A stretch of 64,000 nt of DNA from Bin34 sp965219935 (GCA_965219935.1 CBDCOU010000003.1:620001-684000); one strand, 5' to 3'. Shown: positions 36,581 to 45,420, numbered from the stretch's first letter. Notes: generated by a model not told the origin, from the sequence alone. A program made the numbers and translations.

Positions 36581-36957
36581 CTGCGAGCGAGCGCCACCGG
36601 CAGTTGACAGCGTGGTGTCGACCCCGACGGACAGCCCGTCCGTGCGCCGGGTCTGACGACTGGTTCCCGGAAATCAACGTTCCCGTTGGCCCGGTCCGGA
36701 CAAAGTTAATATACGTCCCTAATGGAAGTCTGGGATCCCAGAGGCGACGAGGACGGTAGTCCGGCACTTGTCGGGCCGCGCCCAAGACTGCATGAAGCAG
36801 GCCGGCCCACAGGGCCGGGTCGAATTGCGGCCGACTACTTGAGTTTGCCAGGACGTGCGGCTCTGTCCGTGTCCCGCGCTCAGTCCCGGCGGCAAAGGTG
36901 CCCTGCCGGATTGCCTTTGGTCAATCCGAGCGGCAGAGGATGAGCCGCACCGGCCGG
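36581..36957. other. convergent intergenic region, non-coding
   Basis: About 375 bp between recG and the frameshifted dehydrogenase. No ORF with family resemblance. It holds the 14-bp palindrome TCTGGGATCCCAGA (36729-36742). It also holds two short segments resembling the ends of the tnpB elements: AGTTGACAGCGTG near 36603-36615 and, on the minus strand from 36719, GGGACGTATAT. These could be a decayed element end or chance. Confidence 0.4.
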
Positions 36958-37943
36958 TTAACCGTACACTTCGGGGTTGGCACAATGCGGGAGGCGTCTG
37001 CCTTCCAGGCCGGCAAGAAGGTTGGCGGCTGCAATCTCGGACATGCGCGCCCGAGTTGCCACGCTCGCGCTGGCGATGTGCGGCACAACAATGATGTTGT
37101 CGAGTTCCAACAGCGGACTGTCGGGTGGAAGCGGTTCGGGTTCCGTGACATCAAGGGCCGCGTAGAGGATGTCGCCCGATTTCAGGGCCGCATGCAGATC
37201 GTCGGGGTTCACGAGCGGACCGCGGGCGGTGTTGATCAGGATGGCCGTGGACTTCATCCTGGCGAAGGCCGCGGCATCGAACAGATGCGTGGTTTCCGGT
37301 GTGAGCGGGGTGTGAACGGACACAAAGTCCGACTCGTCCAGGAGCGTATCCAAGTCCACCTTGCGAGCACCCATCGAGACCGCGGCCGGATCATCCGCCG
37401 CCACCCAATCGTCGGCAAAGAGGATGTCCATGTCGAAACCCGAGGCGCGGCGGGCCATGCCCTTGCCAATCCGCCCAAATCCGACAATGCCCAGGGTTGC
37501 GCCCGTGATGTCCTGACCAGGAGCAGCGAGGGTCCCCAGGTCTGCCACTTGCCTTCCAGCACATAGCGGGATCCTTCCGTGACCCGCCTGGCCGCGGCCA
37601 TCAGCAACGTGAAGGCGAAATCCGCGGTGGTATCCGTGAGAACATCCGGGGTGTGTCCGACGGGGATGTTCCGGGCTGTCGCAGTGTCCGTGTCCACGTT
37701 GTCGAAGCCGACCGCGTAGTTGCTTACCACTTTCAACTGCGGACCCGCGGCATCCATGACCTCCTGGTCAATCGGCGTGGTCAGCAGGGACAGAATGCCG
37801 TCACATCCCCTTACCCCTTCCAGGACGGTCTCCCTGGGGGGCGGCAAATCCTCCGGCCAAACCGTCGCGTCCACGGCGTCCCGCACCGTCTGCATGCCCG
37901 GTTCAGGGATGATGCGCGTCACGAATACCTTGGCCTTGCTCAT
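36958..37943 (-). pseudogene. 2-hydroxyacid dehydrogenase (glyoxylate/hydroxypyruvate reductase type), frameshifted
   Basis: Two adjacent reading frames together give one full-length D-2-hydroxyacid dehydrogenase of about 325 residues. The first, from ATG at 37943 with GGAGG ahead, covers the substrate domain to KWQTWGPSLLL. The second continues GQDITGATLGIVGFGRIGKGM to the stop at 36958, with the catalytic NTARGPLVN, VTEPEPLP and VPHIASAS. The break is at 37517-37518, where CTGGTCAGG would need one more G (CTGGGTCAGG) to stay in frame. So it is a one-base deletion in a G run, either a real mutation or a sequencing error. It follows gltA by 50 bp. Confidence 0.85.
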
Positions 37944-37993
37944 GCTGTCGCCTCCTGGCGGAAGGTGGAAGGTCGGATGCGGGGTCCCGACCG

Positions 37994-39277
37994 TCAACGT
38001 TGCTCCAAGGGCACGAATGCCCGCTCGTCCGGCCCGCGGTAGATCTGCTTCGGACGCGCGATTTTCTGTGCCGGATCCTCCAGCTGCTCCTGCCAGTGGG
38101 CCAGCCATCCCGCGGCGCGCGCGATGCCAAACAGGACTGTGTAATAGTCTGCCGGAATGCCCAGGGCCTGGTAGATGATGCCGCTGTAGAAGTCAACATT
38201 CGGATAGAGTCGCCGGGCCTGGAAGTACTCCATGCCCAACGCCGTCTGCTCCAGGGCAAGGGCCAGATCGATCTTGGGATTGGCGCCCGTGACTTCGAAG
38301 ACGCTGTAGGCCAGTGTTTTGATCAATGTTGCACGCGGGTCCATGTTTTTGTACACCCGGTGGCCAAACCCCATCAGCAGGGCCTCCCGGTTGATCACGC
38401 GCTGCAGAAAGCCCTCCACATGGTCTGCGGACTCGATTTCCTCGAGCATGCGCAACACCGCCTCGTTGGCGCCGCCGTGCAACGGGCCATACAGGGCGGC
38501 CACGGCACCTGCCATGCTGCTGTAGGGATCGGCATGGGACGATCCGATGGAACGCATGGCGGTGGTCGAACAGTTCTGCTCATGGTCGGCGTGCAGGATA
38601 AACAAGCAGTTCATGGCGGCCCGGATGGCTGGGACTTCCTCGGCGGTTTCAAGGCCGAAGTTTCGGACCATCCGCAGAAAGTTGCCGATATAGCCGTCGT
38701 CCGCCTCGGGTTCCTCGGCCTCGATGCCCTGGCCATGGCAATAGATATGCGCGGCCACCACGGGCAGCTGCCCAAGCAGCCGATACACTTGCCGCCGCCG
38801 GACATCGCTGTCCAGAACCTCTTTGGCCTCGGGATACAGCGTGCCCATGGCACCCAAGGTGCTGATCAGGATGCCCATCGGATGCGCATCGCGCGGAAAG
38901 GAGCGAATCAGGTCGACGATGAACGGATCCACCGTCGCGTGTGCCTGAATTTCCTCCCGCCACCGAGCCGCGGCGGCGGTGGAAGGCAATTCCCCGTTGT
39001 TGAGGAGGAACGCCACTTCCAGGTAGTTGGAATCAACCGCCAGGACTTCGATCGGATAGCCGCGATACAACAGTTTCCCCGCCATGCCGTCGATCATCGT
39101 GATGCTGCTGACCGCCGGAGCCGTGTTCTGGTATCCGGGGTCGTAGGACACCAATCCCGCCCCGTCTTGCGTCACCCGTAGTTTCTGGAGGGACTTGGCC
39201 GGGATGGCGCCGTCGATGACGGGCATCTCCACCTGTGTGCGGTTGTGGCTGTCGGTCAGGATTACGGATTGCGACAT
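37994..39277 (-). CDS. gltA: citrate synthase
   Basis: 427 residues from ATG at 39277, with GGGAGC eight bases ahead. The catalytic residues lie in the usual settings: His in YGPLHGGANEAVL, His in LMGFGHRVYK and Asp in PNVDFYSGIIYQALG. It condenses acetyl-CoA with oxaloacetate at the entry of the citric acid cycle; its length is that of the type II (hexameric, gram-negative-like) enzymes. It sits 49 bp after hflX and may share its promoter. Confidence 0.97.
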   Translation of the reverse strand: MSQSVILTDSHNRTQVEMPVIDGAIPAKSLQKLRVTQDGAGLVSYDPGYQNTAPAVSSITMIDGMAGKLLYRGYPIEVLAVDSNYLEVAFLLNNGELPSTAAAARWREEIQAHATVDPFIVDLIRSFPRDAHPMGILISTLGAMGTLYPEAKEVLDSDVRRRQVYRLLGQLPVVAAHIYCHGQGIEAEEPEADDGYIGNFLRMVRNFGLETAEEVPAIRAAMNCLFILHADHEQNCSTTAMRSIGSSHADPYSSMAGAVAALYGPLHGGANEAVLRMLEEIESADHVEGFLQRVINREALLMGFGHRVYKNMDPRATLIKTLAYSVFEVTGANPKIDLALALEQTALGMEYFQARRLYPNVDFYSGIIYQALGIPADYYTVLFGIARAAGWLAHWQEQLEDPAQKIARPKQIYRGPDERAFVPLEQR

Positions 39278-39326
39278 CAAATCAGCTCCCGATCAATTTT
39301 CGGTGCGGGATCGGCGGTGGTACGGC

Positions 39327-40757
39327 TCAGTTGACCACAAAGGAGGACAGCTTCCCGCTGAGGTGTTGAGGCACGCGCCCCACCAAATGGGTTCCGTCGG
39401 TGTCGTAGGACTCCGATTCAACCTGTCCGTAGCGATGAATCAGCGAAACCACATCGCCTCGGGCGTAGGGTACGTGTAGTGTGACCTGCTCCATTTGCGA
39501 GGCGAGCACTTCAACCAGCGTGTCAAGCAGGGAGGCCACGCCGGTTCCGCGCACCGCGCTGACCGGTGCAACAGCCTGGTAGGTCTCCCGGCATCCGGTG
39601 GGCAGTCGGGTCAGCGGGTCCTGGCCCGTTGCCAAAAGGTCGGTTTTGTTGGGTACCAGAATCATCGGGGTACGCCCCGCACCCAGCGATTCCAACAGTT
39701 CCTCAACGACGTTGATGTGTTCCTCCAGGTTGGGATGCGTCGCATCCACCACGTGCAACAGGAGGTCGGCCTCGTTGACGCTTTCCAGGGTGGCCCGAAA
39801 GGCCGCGACCAAAGAGGTGGGTAGTTTTTGGATGAAACCCACCGTGTCGGTTATGAAGGCTTCCTGGCCCTTGGGCAGCTTCAACTTGCGCGTAATCGGA
39901 TCCAGCGTGGCAAACAGCAGGTCGTCGGCGTATACCGAGGCGTCGGTCAACCGGTTCAGCAACGTGCTCTTGCCCGCATTGGTGTAGCCGACCAGGCCCA
40001 GCCGCGGGGTTGCATCCTGGGTGCGGCGGGCACTGGTACGCAGCCGATGGGCCTTGATGGTCTCCAGTTCGGCGTTGAGTCTGGCAATCCTGGACGTAAT
40101 CTGTCGCCGGTCCAGTTCCAACTGGGTTTCGCCCGGACCTCGCAGGCCAACTCCTCCGCCCGGTCCTCCGGCACCACCGCCGGCCTGTCGGGCAAGGTGG
40201 GTCCAAGCCCTGGTCAGGCGCGGGAGCCTGTACTGGTATTGGGCCAGTTCAACCTGCACGATGCCCTCGCGCGTACGCGCGTGCTTGGCGAAGATGTCCA
40301 GAATGAGCGCGGTCCTGTCGATCACCTTGACGTTTTCGGATACCGCTGTTTCCAGAACACGCTGCTGTCGGGGCGAAAGCTCTGCATCAAAAATGACAAC
40401 TTCGACACCGGTCTCCGCGACCACCTCGGCCAGTTCGGTGACCTTGCCTTCGCCGATCAGGGAGGCGGGGTTCGGAGTTTGCATGCGCTGGCTCAGGCGC
40501 GCGACCACGTCGATGCCGGCCGTGTCGGACAGCAACTCCAGTTCGGCCAGTGAGTCCTCCAGTGACAGGGCTCCGGGTTCCGACCGGAGTTCGACACCGA
40601 CCACAACAGCCCGTTCCCGTTGCGGTTCGGAGACGATGAGGCCCTGCGCATCCCGTAGGGGACCGTCCGACCCATCGCGGGCCACGCGGCTGAAGTCATC
40701 AACCTGTGTAATGGAGGATGTATTACGCGGCGCAGCCATGGCTTCGACTTGAGGCAT
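39327..40757 (-). CDS. hflX: ribosome-associated GTPase HflX
   Basis: 476 residues. The N-terminal nucleotide-binding domain (LSLEDSLAELELLSDTAG, NPASLIGEGKVTELAE) is followed by the Gly-rich linker GGGAGGPGGGVGLRGPGETQLELDRR and the GTPase domain with G1 GYTNAGKST, G3 DTVGF and G4 NKTD. HflX splits stalled or hibernating 70S ribosomes. About 40 N-terminal residues precede the family core and look unstructured. The start ATG (40757) is about 70 bp from a good promoter; a tnpB element is inserted immediately upstream of that promoter. Confidence 0.96.
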   Translation of the reverse strand: MPQVEAMAAPRNTSSITQVDDFSRVARDGSDGPLRDAQGLIVSEPQRERAVVVGVELRSEPGALSLEDSLAELELLSDTAGIDVVARLSQRMQTPNPASLIGEGKVTELAEVVAETGVEVVIFDAELSPRQQRVLETAVSENVKVIDRTALILDIFAKHARTREGIVQVELAQYQYRLPRLTRAWTHLARQAGGGAGGPGGGVGLRGPGETQLELDRRQITSRIARLNAELETIKAHRLRTSARRTQDATPRLGLVGYTNAGKSTLLNRLTDASVYADDLLFATLDPITRKLKLPKGQEAFITDTVGFIQKLPTSLVAAFRATLESVNEADLLLHVVDATHPNLEEHINVVEELLESLGAGRTPMILVPNKTDLLATGQDPLTRLPTGCRETYQAVAPVSAVRGTGVASLLDTLVEVLASQMEQVTLHVPYARGDVVSLIHRYGQVESESYDTDGTHLVGRVPQHLSGKLSSFVVN

Positions 40758-40829
40758 GCCTTCTGTAAAACGGTCAGGGTCGCAGCAACAGGCCGGGCAG
40801 ACGCGTCACTGTTCCCGGAGGGACTCCTG

Positions 40830-40859
40830 ATTATAGACAGTGCGCGCACATTGGGTTAA
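40830..40859 (-). promoter_or_regulatory. probable promoter of hflX, abutting the second tnpB element
   Basis: Minus strand: -35 TTAACC (40859-40854), 18-bp spacer, -10 TATAAT (40835-40830), about 70 bp before hflX. The -35 overlaps the left 8-bp target duplication, so the element inserted at the edge of the promoter but the duplication kept it intact. Confidence 0.55.
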
Positions 40860-40888
40860 ACAAAGGGGCATCGCTAAGTTGACAGCGT
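40857..40888. repeat. left target duplication and terminal inverted repeat of element copy 2
   Basis: TAAACAAA at 40857-40864 then GGGGCATCGCTAAGTTGACA. It pairs with the right end over GGGGC and ATCG-TAAGTTGACA with a 4-base gap and one mismatch. Confidence 0.82.
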
Positions 40889-42467
40889 GAGTCTGACTGA
40901 AGCCACCGGGTGCGCCAAGGTGCTATACTGGCCCCAAGAACGAAGGCCGGGATTGGTGCCCGACCTTCAAACCGGACACGGTGCAGATAGCCACCATGAC
41001 CAGCAAGCCCCATTCTACAACCGAACAAGCCCCGACGGTACACCGCACCTTGCGCGTGCGCCTGTATCCCGGCGATGCCGGGACCGGAAACCGGCTGGCG
41101 GGCATGGCGGGCGCATGCCGGTTCGTATACAACCGGCTGCTGGGCGATCAGAACCGCCTGTATGCCATGTGGCGGGCGCTCCACGTGCCCGCACTGCACT
41201 GGCCGGAAGTCCGCGGCCGCACAACCGCTTGGGGCCGGGCCAAGCGCAAGGCCATGGGGTCCGCGCCATCAACATCGCACTTCACGTTCAACCGACGCTT
41301 CAGGGACCTGTGGGACGATCCCGAACTGGCCTGGCTGCGGGAGTACCCGTACAAGGTGCTGCGCAACGCCGGCAAGGACCTGTCGCTGGCGTTCGCACAC
41401 TACTTCAGGGCCCAGGCCGAGTTTGCGGAACGCGGCGAGGAGATGCCGGTGCGCAAGTCGGACGGCAAGCCCCTTGCGCATCCGCGTTTCAAGTCGCGGT
41501 TCCGGGGCGAACCGTCGTTCGGCATCCCCGACGGCGTATCCATCCGGGACGGACGCTTGCGCGTGCCCAAGGTCGGGTTGCTGCGCATGGGACCATTGCG
41601 CCTATATGCGGATTGCAAGCCCCTGACCGTGCGCGTGCGGCGCGAGGCACACGGCATCCATCCCAAGTGGTACGCGTACATCTGCTTCGAGGTGCCTGCG
41701 GACCATGCGGACGTGGTGCAACCCGCACCGGACGGCGCCTTGGGCCTGGACCGCAACGTAGGACAGGCGACCGACAGCAACGGCCTCCGACATGACATGC
41801 CGGACACGGACCGCACGGACGCACAGATCAAACGCCTGCAACGCGAACTCAGCCGCAAGCAGGGCTGGGGTCCACAGTCGCGCGGCAAGCGCAAGTCGAA
41901 CCGGGGTCGTCGCATCAATGGCCGGTTGCAGAAACTTCACAGGCAGCGCGCCCGCAAACGCGACGACGCCACCCATCAAACCAGTCGCAAGCTGGCGGAC
42001 ACGGCCCATACGGTCGTTGTTGAGGACCTGCACACCAAGGCCATGACGACCTCGGCCCAGGGAACGGTTGAGGAACCCGGCAAGCAGGTCGCACAGAAGG
42101 CCGGACTGAACCGGGAGATCCTGGCGAGCGGCTGGGGCGGCCTGGAACGCAAGTTGGCCTACAAGGCGGGCGAGCTGGTGAAGGTCGATCCGGCCTTCAC
42201 GTCGCAAGCCTGTAGTCGGTGCGGGTTCACGGACAAGTCAAACCGGCCGTCGCAGTCGGTCTTCCGGTGCGGGGTCTGCGGGTTCCGCCTGAACGCCGAC
42301 CACAATGCGGCCATCAACATCCTGACGCGCGCGGGGCTTCCGCACGTGTCCGCCAAGGGCCCGCGGGCAAGGGGCTACTGCGCGGCGAGGGGCGATCCCG
42401 CGAGGGACCCCTGTGACCCGCGAACAAGATCGGTGGTTGGCGATGTCAACTTATCGATATAAGCCCC
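40865..42467 (+). mobile_element. tnpB-only transposable element, copy 2, with terminal inverted repeats and 8-bp duplication
   Basis: 1603 bp bounded by TAAACAAA on both sides (40857-40864 and 42468-42475). The left end reads GGGGC-ATCGCTAAGTTGACA. The right end read inward is GGGGCTTATATCGATAAGTTGACA; the left lacks four bases (TTAT) relative to it. The only gene is tnpB, plus strand. Upstream of tnpB both copies share an extended -10 element (TGCTATACT here, TGCTACAAT in copy 1) and the short matches CAAACCGG and CCGGACAC, so the elements are homologous over their length. No transposase of any class is encoded within it. Confidence 0.86.
40996..42462 (+). CDS. tnpB: TnpB-family RNA-guided nuclease (copy 2), intact
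   Basis: 488 residues from ATG at 40996; an in-frame GTG at 40981 is possible. RuvC residues D252 (GLDRNVGQATD), E343 (VVVEDLHTKAM) and D435 (NADHNAAINIL), with Cys4 ribbon C406, C409, C425, C428. It shares long identical stretches with copy 1 in the RuvC half, but the N-terminal recognition part (about 50-190) is longer and diverged, so this is not a recent duplication. The C-terminal residues are encoded by the terminal repeat. The 3' end of the gene would also template the guide RNA if it works like characterised TnpB systems. Confidence 0.93.
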   Translation: MTSKPHSTTEQAPTVHRTLRVRLYPGDAGTGNRLAGMAGACRFVYNRLLGDQNRLYAMWRALHVPALHWPEVRGRTTAWGRAKRKAMGSAPSTSHFTFNRRFRDLWDDPELAWLREYPYKVLRNAGKDLSLAFAHYFRAQAEFAERGEEMPVRKSDGKPLAHPRFKSRFRGEPSFGIPDGVSIRDGRLRVPKVGLLRMGPLRLYADCKPLTVRVRREAHGIHPKWYAYICFEVPADHADVVQPAPDGALGLDRNVGQATDSNGLRHDMPDTDRTDAQIKRLQRELSRKQGWGPQSRGKRKSNRGRRINGRLQKLHRQRARKRDDATHQTSRKLADTAHTVVVEDLHTKAMTTSAQGTVEEPGKQVAQKAGLNREILASGWGGLERKLAYKAGELVKVDPAFTSQACSRCGFTDKSNRPSQSVFRCGVCGFRLNADHNAAINILTRAGLPHVSAKGPRARGYCAARGDPARDPCDPRTRSVVGDVNLSI

Positions 42468-42475
42468 TAAACAAA
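42444..42475. repeat. right terminal inverted repeat and target duplication of element copy 2
   Basis: TGTCAACTTATCGATATAAGCCCC ends at 42467, followed by TAAACAAA (42468-42475). The tnpB stop codon TAA at 42460-42462 lies inside it, the same arrangement as in copy 1. Confidence 0.84.
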
Positions 42476-42726
42476 GCCGGGTTGGATACGATGGCCGCGG
42501 GGGCGCGGAGCCAACTACCCGCATGGCGGTGCCGCGAGCTTTCTGTGCCGCCGTCATCGTTCGGTTTGGCATCGAACCGGCCAGCAACGCCGGGCATCCA
42601 TAGCCACTGCAATCGCGGGTCGGCCCTATGCTGGCAATCCACGGGCGGCCGGGTATGTCTCCGCACGGCTTCAGGCATGCGGCAGCGATTGGGACCGGGC
42701 AACCGGGTTGGTTTCCGGCGCCGCTC

Positions 42727-44214
42727 TCACCAGACCCTTGCCACCGGAAAGCACTGGAACCGTTGGGTTTGGGCAAAGCCGTCCCAGATGCGGGCCATCT
42801 GTTCCACCGTCTCCGCAGGCCGTCCGTCCATTGAGAAACCACGCCGTTCACCGCGGACGACCTTTCTGGGCTCCCACCCGGTGGCGCGGCAGTACTCGTA
42901 GTAGTCCTTGAAGGAGTTGTATTCGACATGGATCTTGAAGTTGCCCGGGAGCCGGCTCATGGGCGACATCGGATCGATGGTGTGACAGGGATTGAGCATG
43001 CGCAGCAGCCGGGCCGGATAGGCCTGGCCCACCGCCCTGGCCAGTCGGATTGTCTCCCGGAACGTCAGCACGGTTTCGCCGGGCAGGTTGAGGCTGAAAT
43101 ACACAAAGATCGGTATTTGGTACTGCTCCAGGTTGCCCAGCATCCGCAGGAACCGTTCGTTGGAATAGTGCTTGCCGTTCAGGTTGCGTACTTCCTCGTT
43201 GCCCGACAGCGGTGAAATGGCCACCTCGGTGTGCTCCAGGTCCGCCGTCTCTCCCAGCAACCGAATGAATTCCTGCGACGGGAGCTGGAAAAACTCGTTG
43301 TAGATGCCAATGCGAATGCCCCGTGCCTGCAACTCGCCGAAGAACGTTCGCCACCATCGGGCCGGAAAGGTGGCCGGATCCAGTGACAGGGAGACCTGCT
43401 TGTAGCCTGAAGCAGCAAGTTGCTCCACGTCGTCAACAACATTCACCGGATCCCGCATAACGTAGCCGGACCGCGCGGCCAATTCGGTGTGGGCCTCCTT
43501 GGAACCGCCGCAGTAGATGCAGTTGAAGGCGCAGCCGCGCCCGATGGTCAGCCAGTGGCCCTTCCGCTCCGTCCTGTGGGCATCGATGCGACCACCGCCC
43601 GTGTATTGCAGGGCACCGTAGCTTTCGTTGTGCGCAAGCCAGGCAAGGCCGACAAAGTCAAGCGAGTCCAACATCGGCGCATCGGCTGTGTAAAACTCCG
43701 TACTGTTGCGAACACGGCCGCCTTCCCTCCAGGTGAGGTTCGGCACCCTCGCCGGATCCCATGCGGCATCGCCGCAAACCTGGCCGACCAGGGTGGCGAG
43801 GGGAACTTCGGCATCGCCGCGAATGATGAAATCGAATTCCGGATGGGTGGCGAGGATTTCCTCGGCAAAGTATGTTGCCGTCAACCCTCCGGCCACGATC
43901 TTGGCGTCCGGAAGCAACCGGCGCACGTGCCGGGCAACGTCGACGGCCCCGAAGCAGTGTTCGTACCAGTGCAGGTCAATCATGACCAGGGACGGCGGCT
44001 CGACTTCCTGCAGCCAGCGTTCCAGCCGGAAACCGGTGTCCAGCATGCGTTCCAGCGGCAGGTTCAGGCCCTGCAGGGACCATCCTTGGCTGCGCAACAG
44101 ATTGGCCATTCCGATCACGCCGACCGGAATGATCGGATAGAAGGGGCTGGCCCGGTACTTTCCGTACTCGGCTTCCACTTCCTGTTTGGCCGGATGGATG
44201 TAGAGGATGTCCAT
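42727..44214 (-). CDS. B12-binding-domain radical SAM protein
   Basis: 495 residues. The N-terminal half is a cobalamin-binding-like Rossmann domain (ILYIHP, PSLVMIDLHWYEHCFGAVDVARHVRRLLPDAKIVAGGLTATYFAEEIL); the DxHxxG base-off histidine motif is only partly kept. The radical SAM core has the cluster motif GRGCAFNCIYCGG (CxxxCxxC) near 230, followed by the barrel. The C-terminal part ends FSMDGRPAETVEQ. Relatives act on lipids, hopanoids or natural products; the substrate is unknown. It is transcribed alone, with about 260 bp of unassigned sequence between it and the tnpB element. Confidence 0.88.
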   Translation of the reverse strand: MDILYIHPAKQEVEAEYGKYRASPFYPIIPVGVIGMANLLRSQGWSLQGLNLPLERMLDTGFRLERWLQEVEPPSLVMIDLHWYEHCFGAVDVARHVRRLLPDAKIVAGGLTATYFAEEILATHPEFDFIIRGDAEVPLATLVGQVCGDAAWDPARVPNLTWREGGRVRNSTEFYTADAPMLDSLDFVGLAWLAHNESYGALQYTGGGRIDAHRTERKGHWLTIGRGCAFNCIYCGGSKEAHTELAARSGYVMRDPVNVVDDVEQLAASGYKQVSLSLDPATFPARWWRTFFGELQARGIRIGIYNEFFQLPSQEFIRLLGETADLEHTEVAISPLSGNEEVRNLNGKHYSNERFLRMLGNLEQYQIPIFVYFSLNLPGETVLTFRETIRLARAVGQAYPARLLRMLNPCHTIDPMSPMSRLPGNFKIHVEYNSFKDYYEYCRATGWEPRKVVRGERRGFSMDGRPAETVEQMARIWDGFAQTQRFQCFPVARVW

Positions 44215-44329
44215 GCCTGCCGATTATATCCGGGCAGTCCGACCGGGAGGCCGATGCCCAATTGCAGGATGTCCGGGAGCGGAGGGGTAACGCGCCGCGG
44301 CGAATCGCGCGCCCCCCGGGACGCGCGGG

Positions 44330-45346
44330 TCAGAACAAGTGCGAATTTCGGAGTTCGGGTGCAGGTCCCGGTCCGTTGACGAGTATGTCCTGGACCGATG
44401 GACCACGGGCAAGGCGATGCGACACTTCCCCGACATCGGCCTCGTTGCAGAGCACGTGGAGGTTCGGACCCGCGTCAACGGTGAAGTAGACCTCCAGTCC
44501 CTCCTGTAGCCGCCAGTCCCGAATTTGCCGCATCAATGCAACAGACCGTGCGCTCAAGAACAACAGGGGCGGTTCCGACGAAACCATGACCGCGTGCATC
44601 AGCATGGCATCGCGTTCGCTGATTTCGCCCAGGGTCTTGAGGTCGCGTGCGTGGATCGCCGACCGCACCGCATTCAGATGCGACTGTGCCTGGCGTACGC
44701 GTTCCTTCTGGAGGGGGCTGGTTGCAGCCAGTCGGTGGCCGTCATGGCTGCTCACCGATTTGGGCCCGGAATCAAGCACGGCCACAACATCGTACAGTGG
44801 CCAATGTTCCGGACCGGCCACCTGGCATGCAACGCTCGTGGAGTCGTCACCGCCCGCGGACCACTCCACAAATCCTCCCTGGAAACTGCGGCAGGCGGAG
44901 CCGCTGGCCCTTCGTGCCAACCGCGCCTGGTGCCGTCGGTCCGGGACATCATGCTGGCCGCCGGCGGCCAGTGCCTGGCAGGCTGCCACGGTCAAGGCGC
45001 AAAACCCACTGGCCGAGGAGGCAATGCCCGCGCTGGCAGGGAAGCTGTTGCGGCTTTCCACCCGCGCAGGCCAATTGACGCCCATGGCGGTGCGAATCCG
45101 ATCCAGGTGGCTGACGGTGCGCCGATAGACGGCTCCCGACTGTTCCTTGCCGTCGATGACCACGATGTCGGCCTCCCGGGCGGGCGGCTCATCCGTCCAT
45201 GCCACGGTGGTGGTGGCATGCGCATGGCTCAGGGTCATGCTGAGAGACCCGTTGGTCGGCAGGTTCAGGTTTGCATCAACCACGCCCCAGTACTTGACGA
45301 AGGCAATGTTGGCGTACGCGCGGCAGGTGGCCTTGCACCGGTACAA
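44330..45346 (-). CDS. mvaD: diphosphomevalonate decarboxylase
   Basis: 338 residues from TTG at 45346. AYANIAFVKYWG (N-terminal substrate site), the GHMP ATP loop SFPASAGIASSASGF, SRASGSACRS-like ARRASGSACRSFQGGFVEW, and the C-terminal FTVDAGPNLHVL are diagnostic. It converts mevalonate diphosphate to isopentenyl diphosphate, so this lineage makes isoprenoids by the mevalonate route, as Chloroflexus-type bacteria do. No other mevalonate-pathway gene is in the window. The upstream gene is the SMP-30 gluconolactonase-like gene in the same direction. Confidence 0.92.
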   Translation of the reverse strand: MYRCKATCRAYANIAFVKYWGVVDANLNLPTNGSLSMTLSHAHATTTVAWTDEPPAREADIVVIDGKEQSGAVYRRTVSHLDRIRTAMGVNWPARVESRNSFPASAGIASSASGFCALTVAACQALAAGGQHDVPDRRHQARLARRASGSACRSFQGGFVEWSAGGDDSTSVACQVAGPEHWPLYDVVAVLDSGPKSVSSHDGHRLAATSPLQKERVRQAQSHLNAVRSAIHARDLKTLGEISERDAMLMHAVMVSSEPPLLFLSARSVALMRQIRDWRLQEGLEVYFTVDAGPNLHVLCNEADVGEVSHRLARGPSVQDILVNGPGPAPELRNSHLF

Positions 45347-45420
45347 GTTCGGCCTCGGGGTTGCAACAATGTGGGCCGAACGTCATGCCGAGCCGCCCGG
45401 CGCAGGGAGCGACGTCAGGT

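Noticed and set aside
36729..36742. 14-bp palindrome TCTGGGATCCCAGA as a terminator or operator
   Set aside because: No T-run follows and no gene start is near; a palindrome of this length is expected by chance in a window of this size.
40965..42462. Possible CRISPR-associated Cas12-type interpretation of the two TnpB proteins
   Set aside because: No repeat array or Cas1/Cas2 nearby; the proteins are small TnpB-type with a Cys4 ribbon and lie inside transposon ends.
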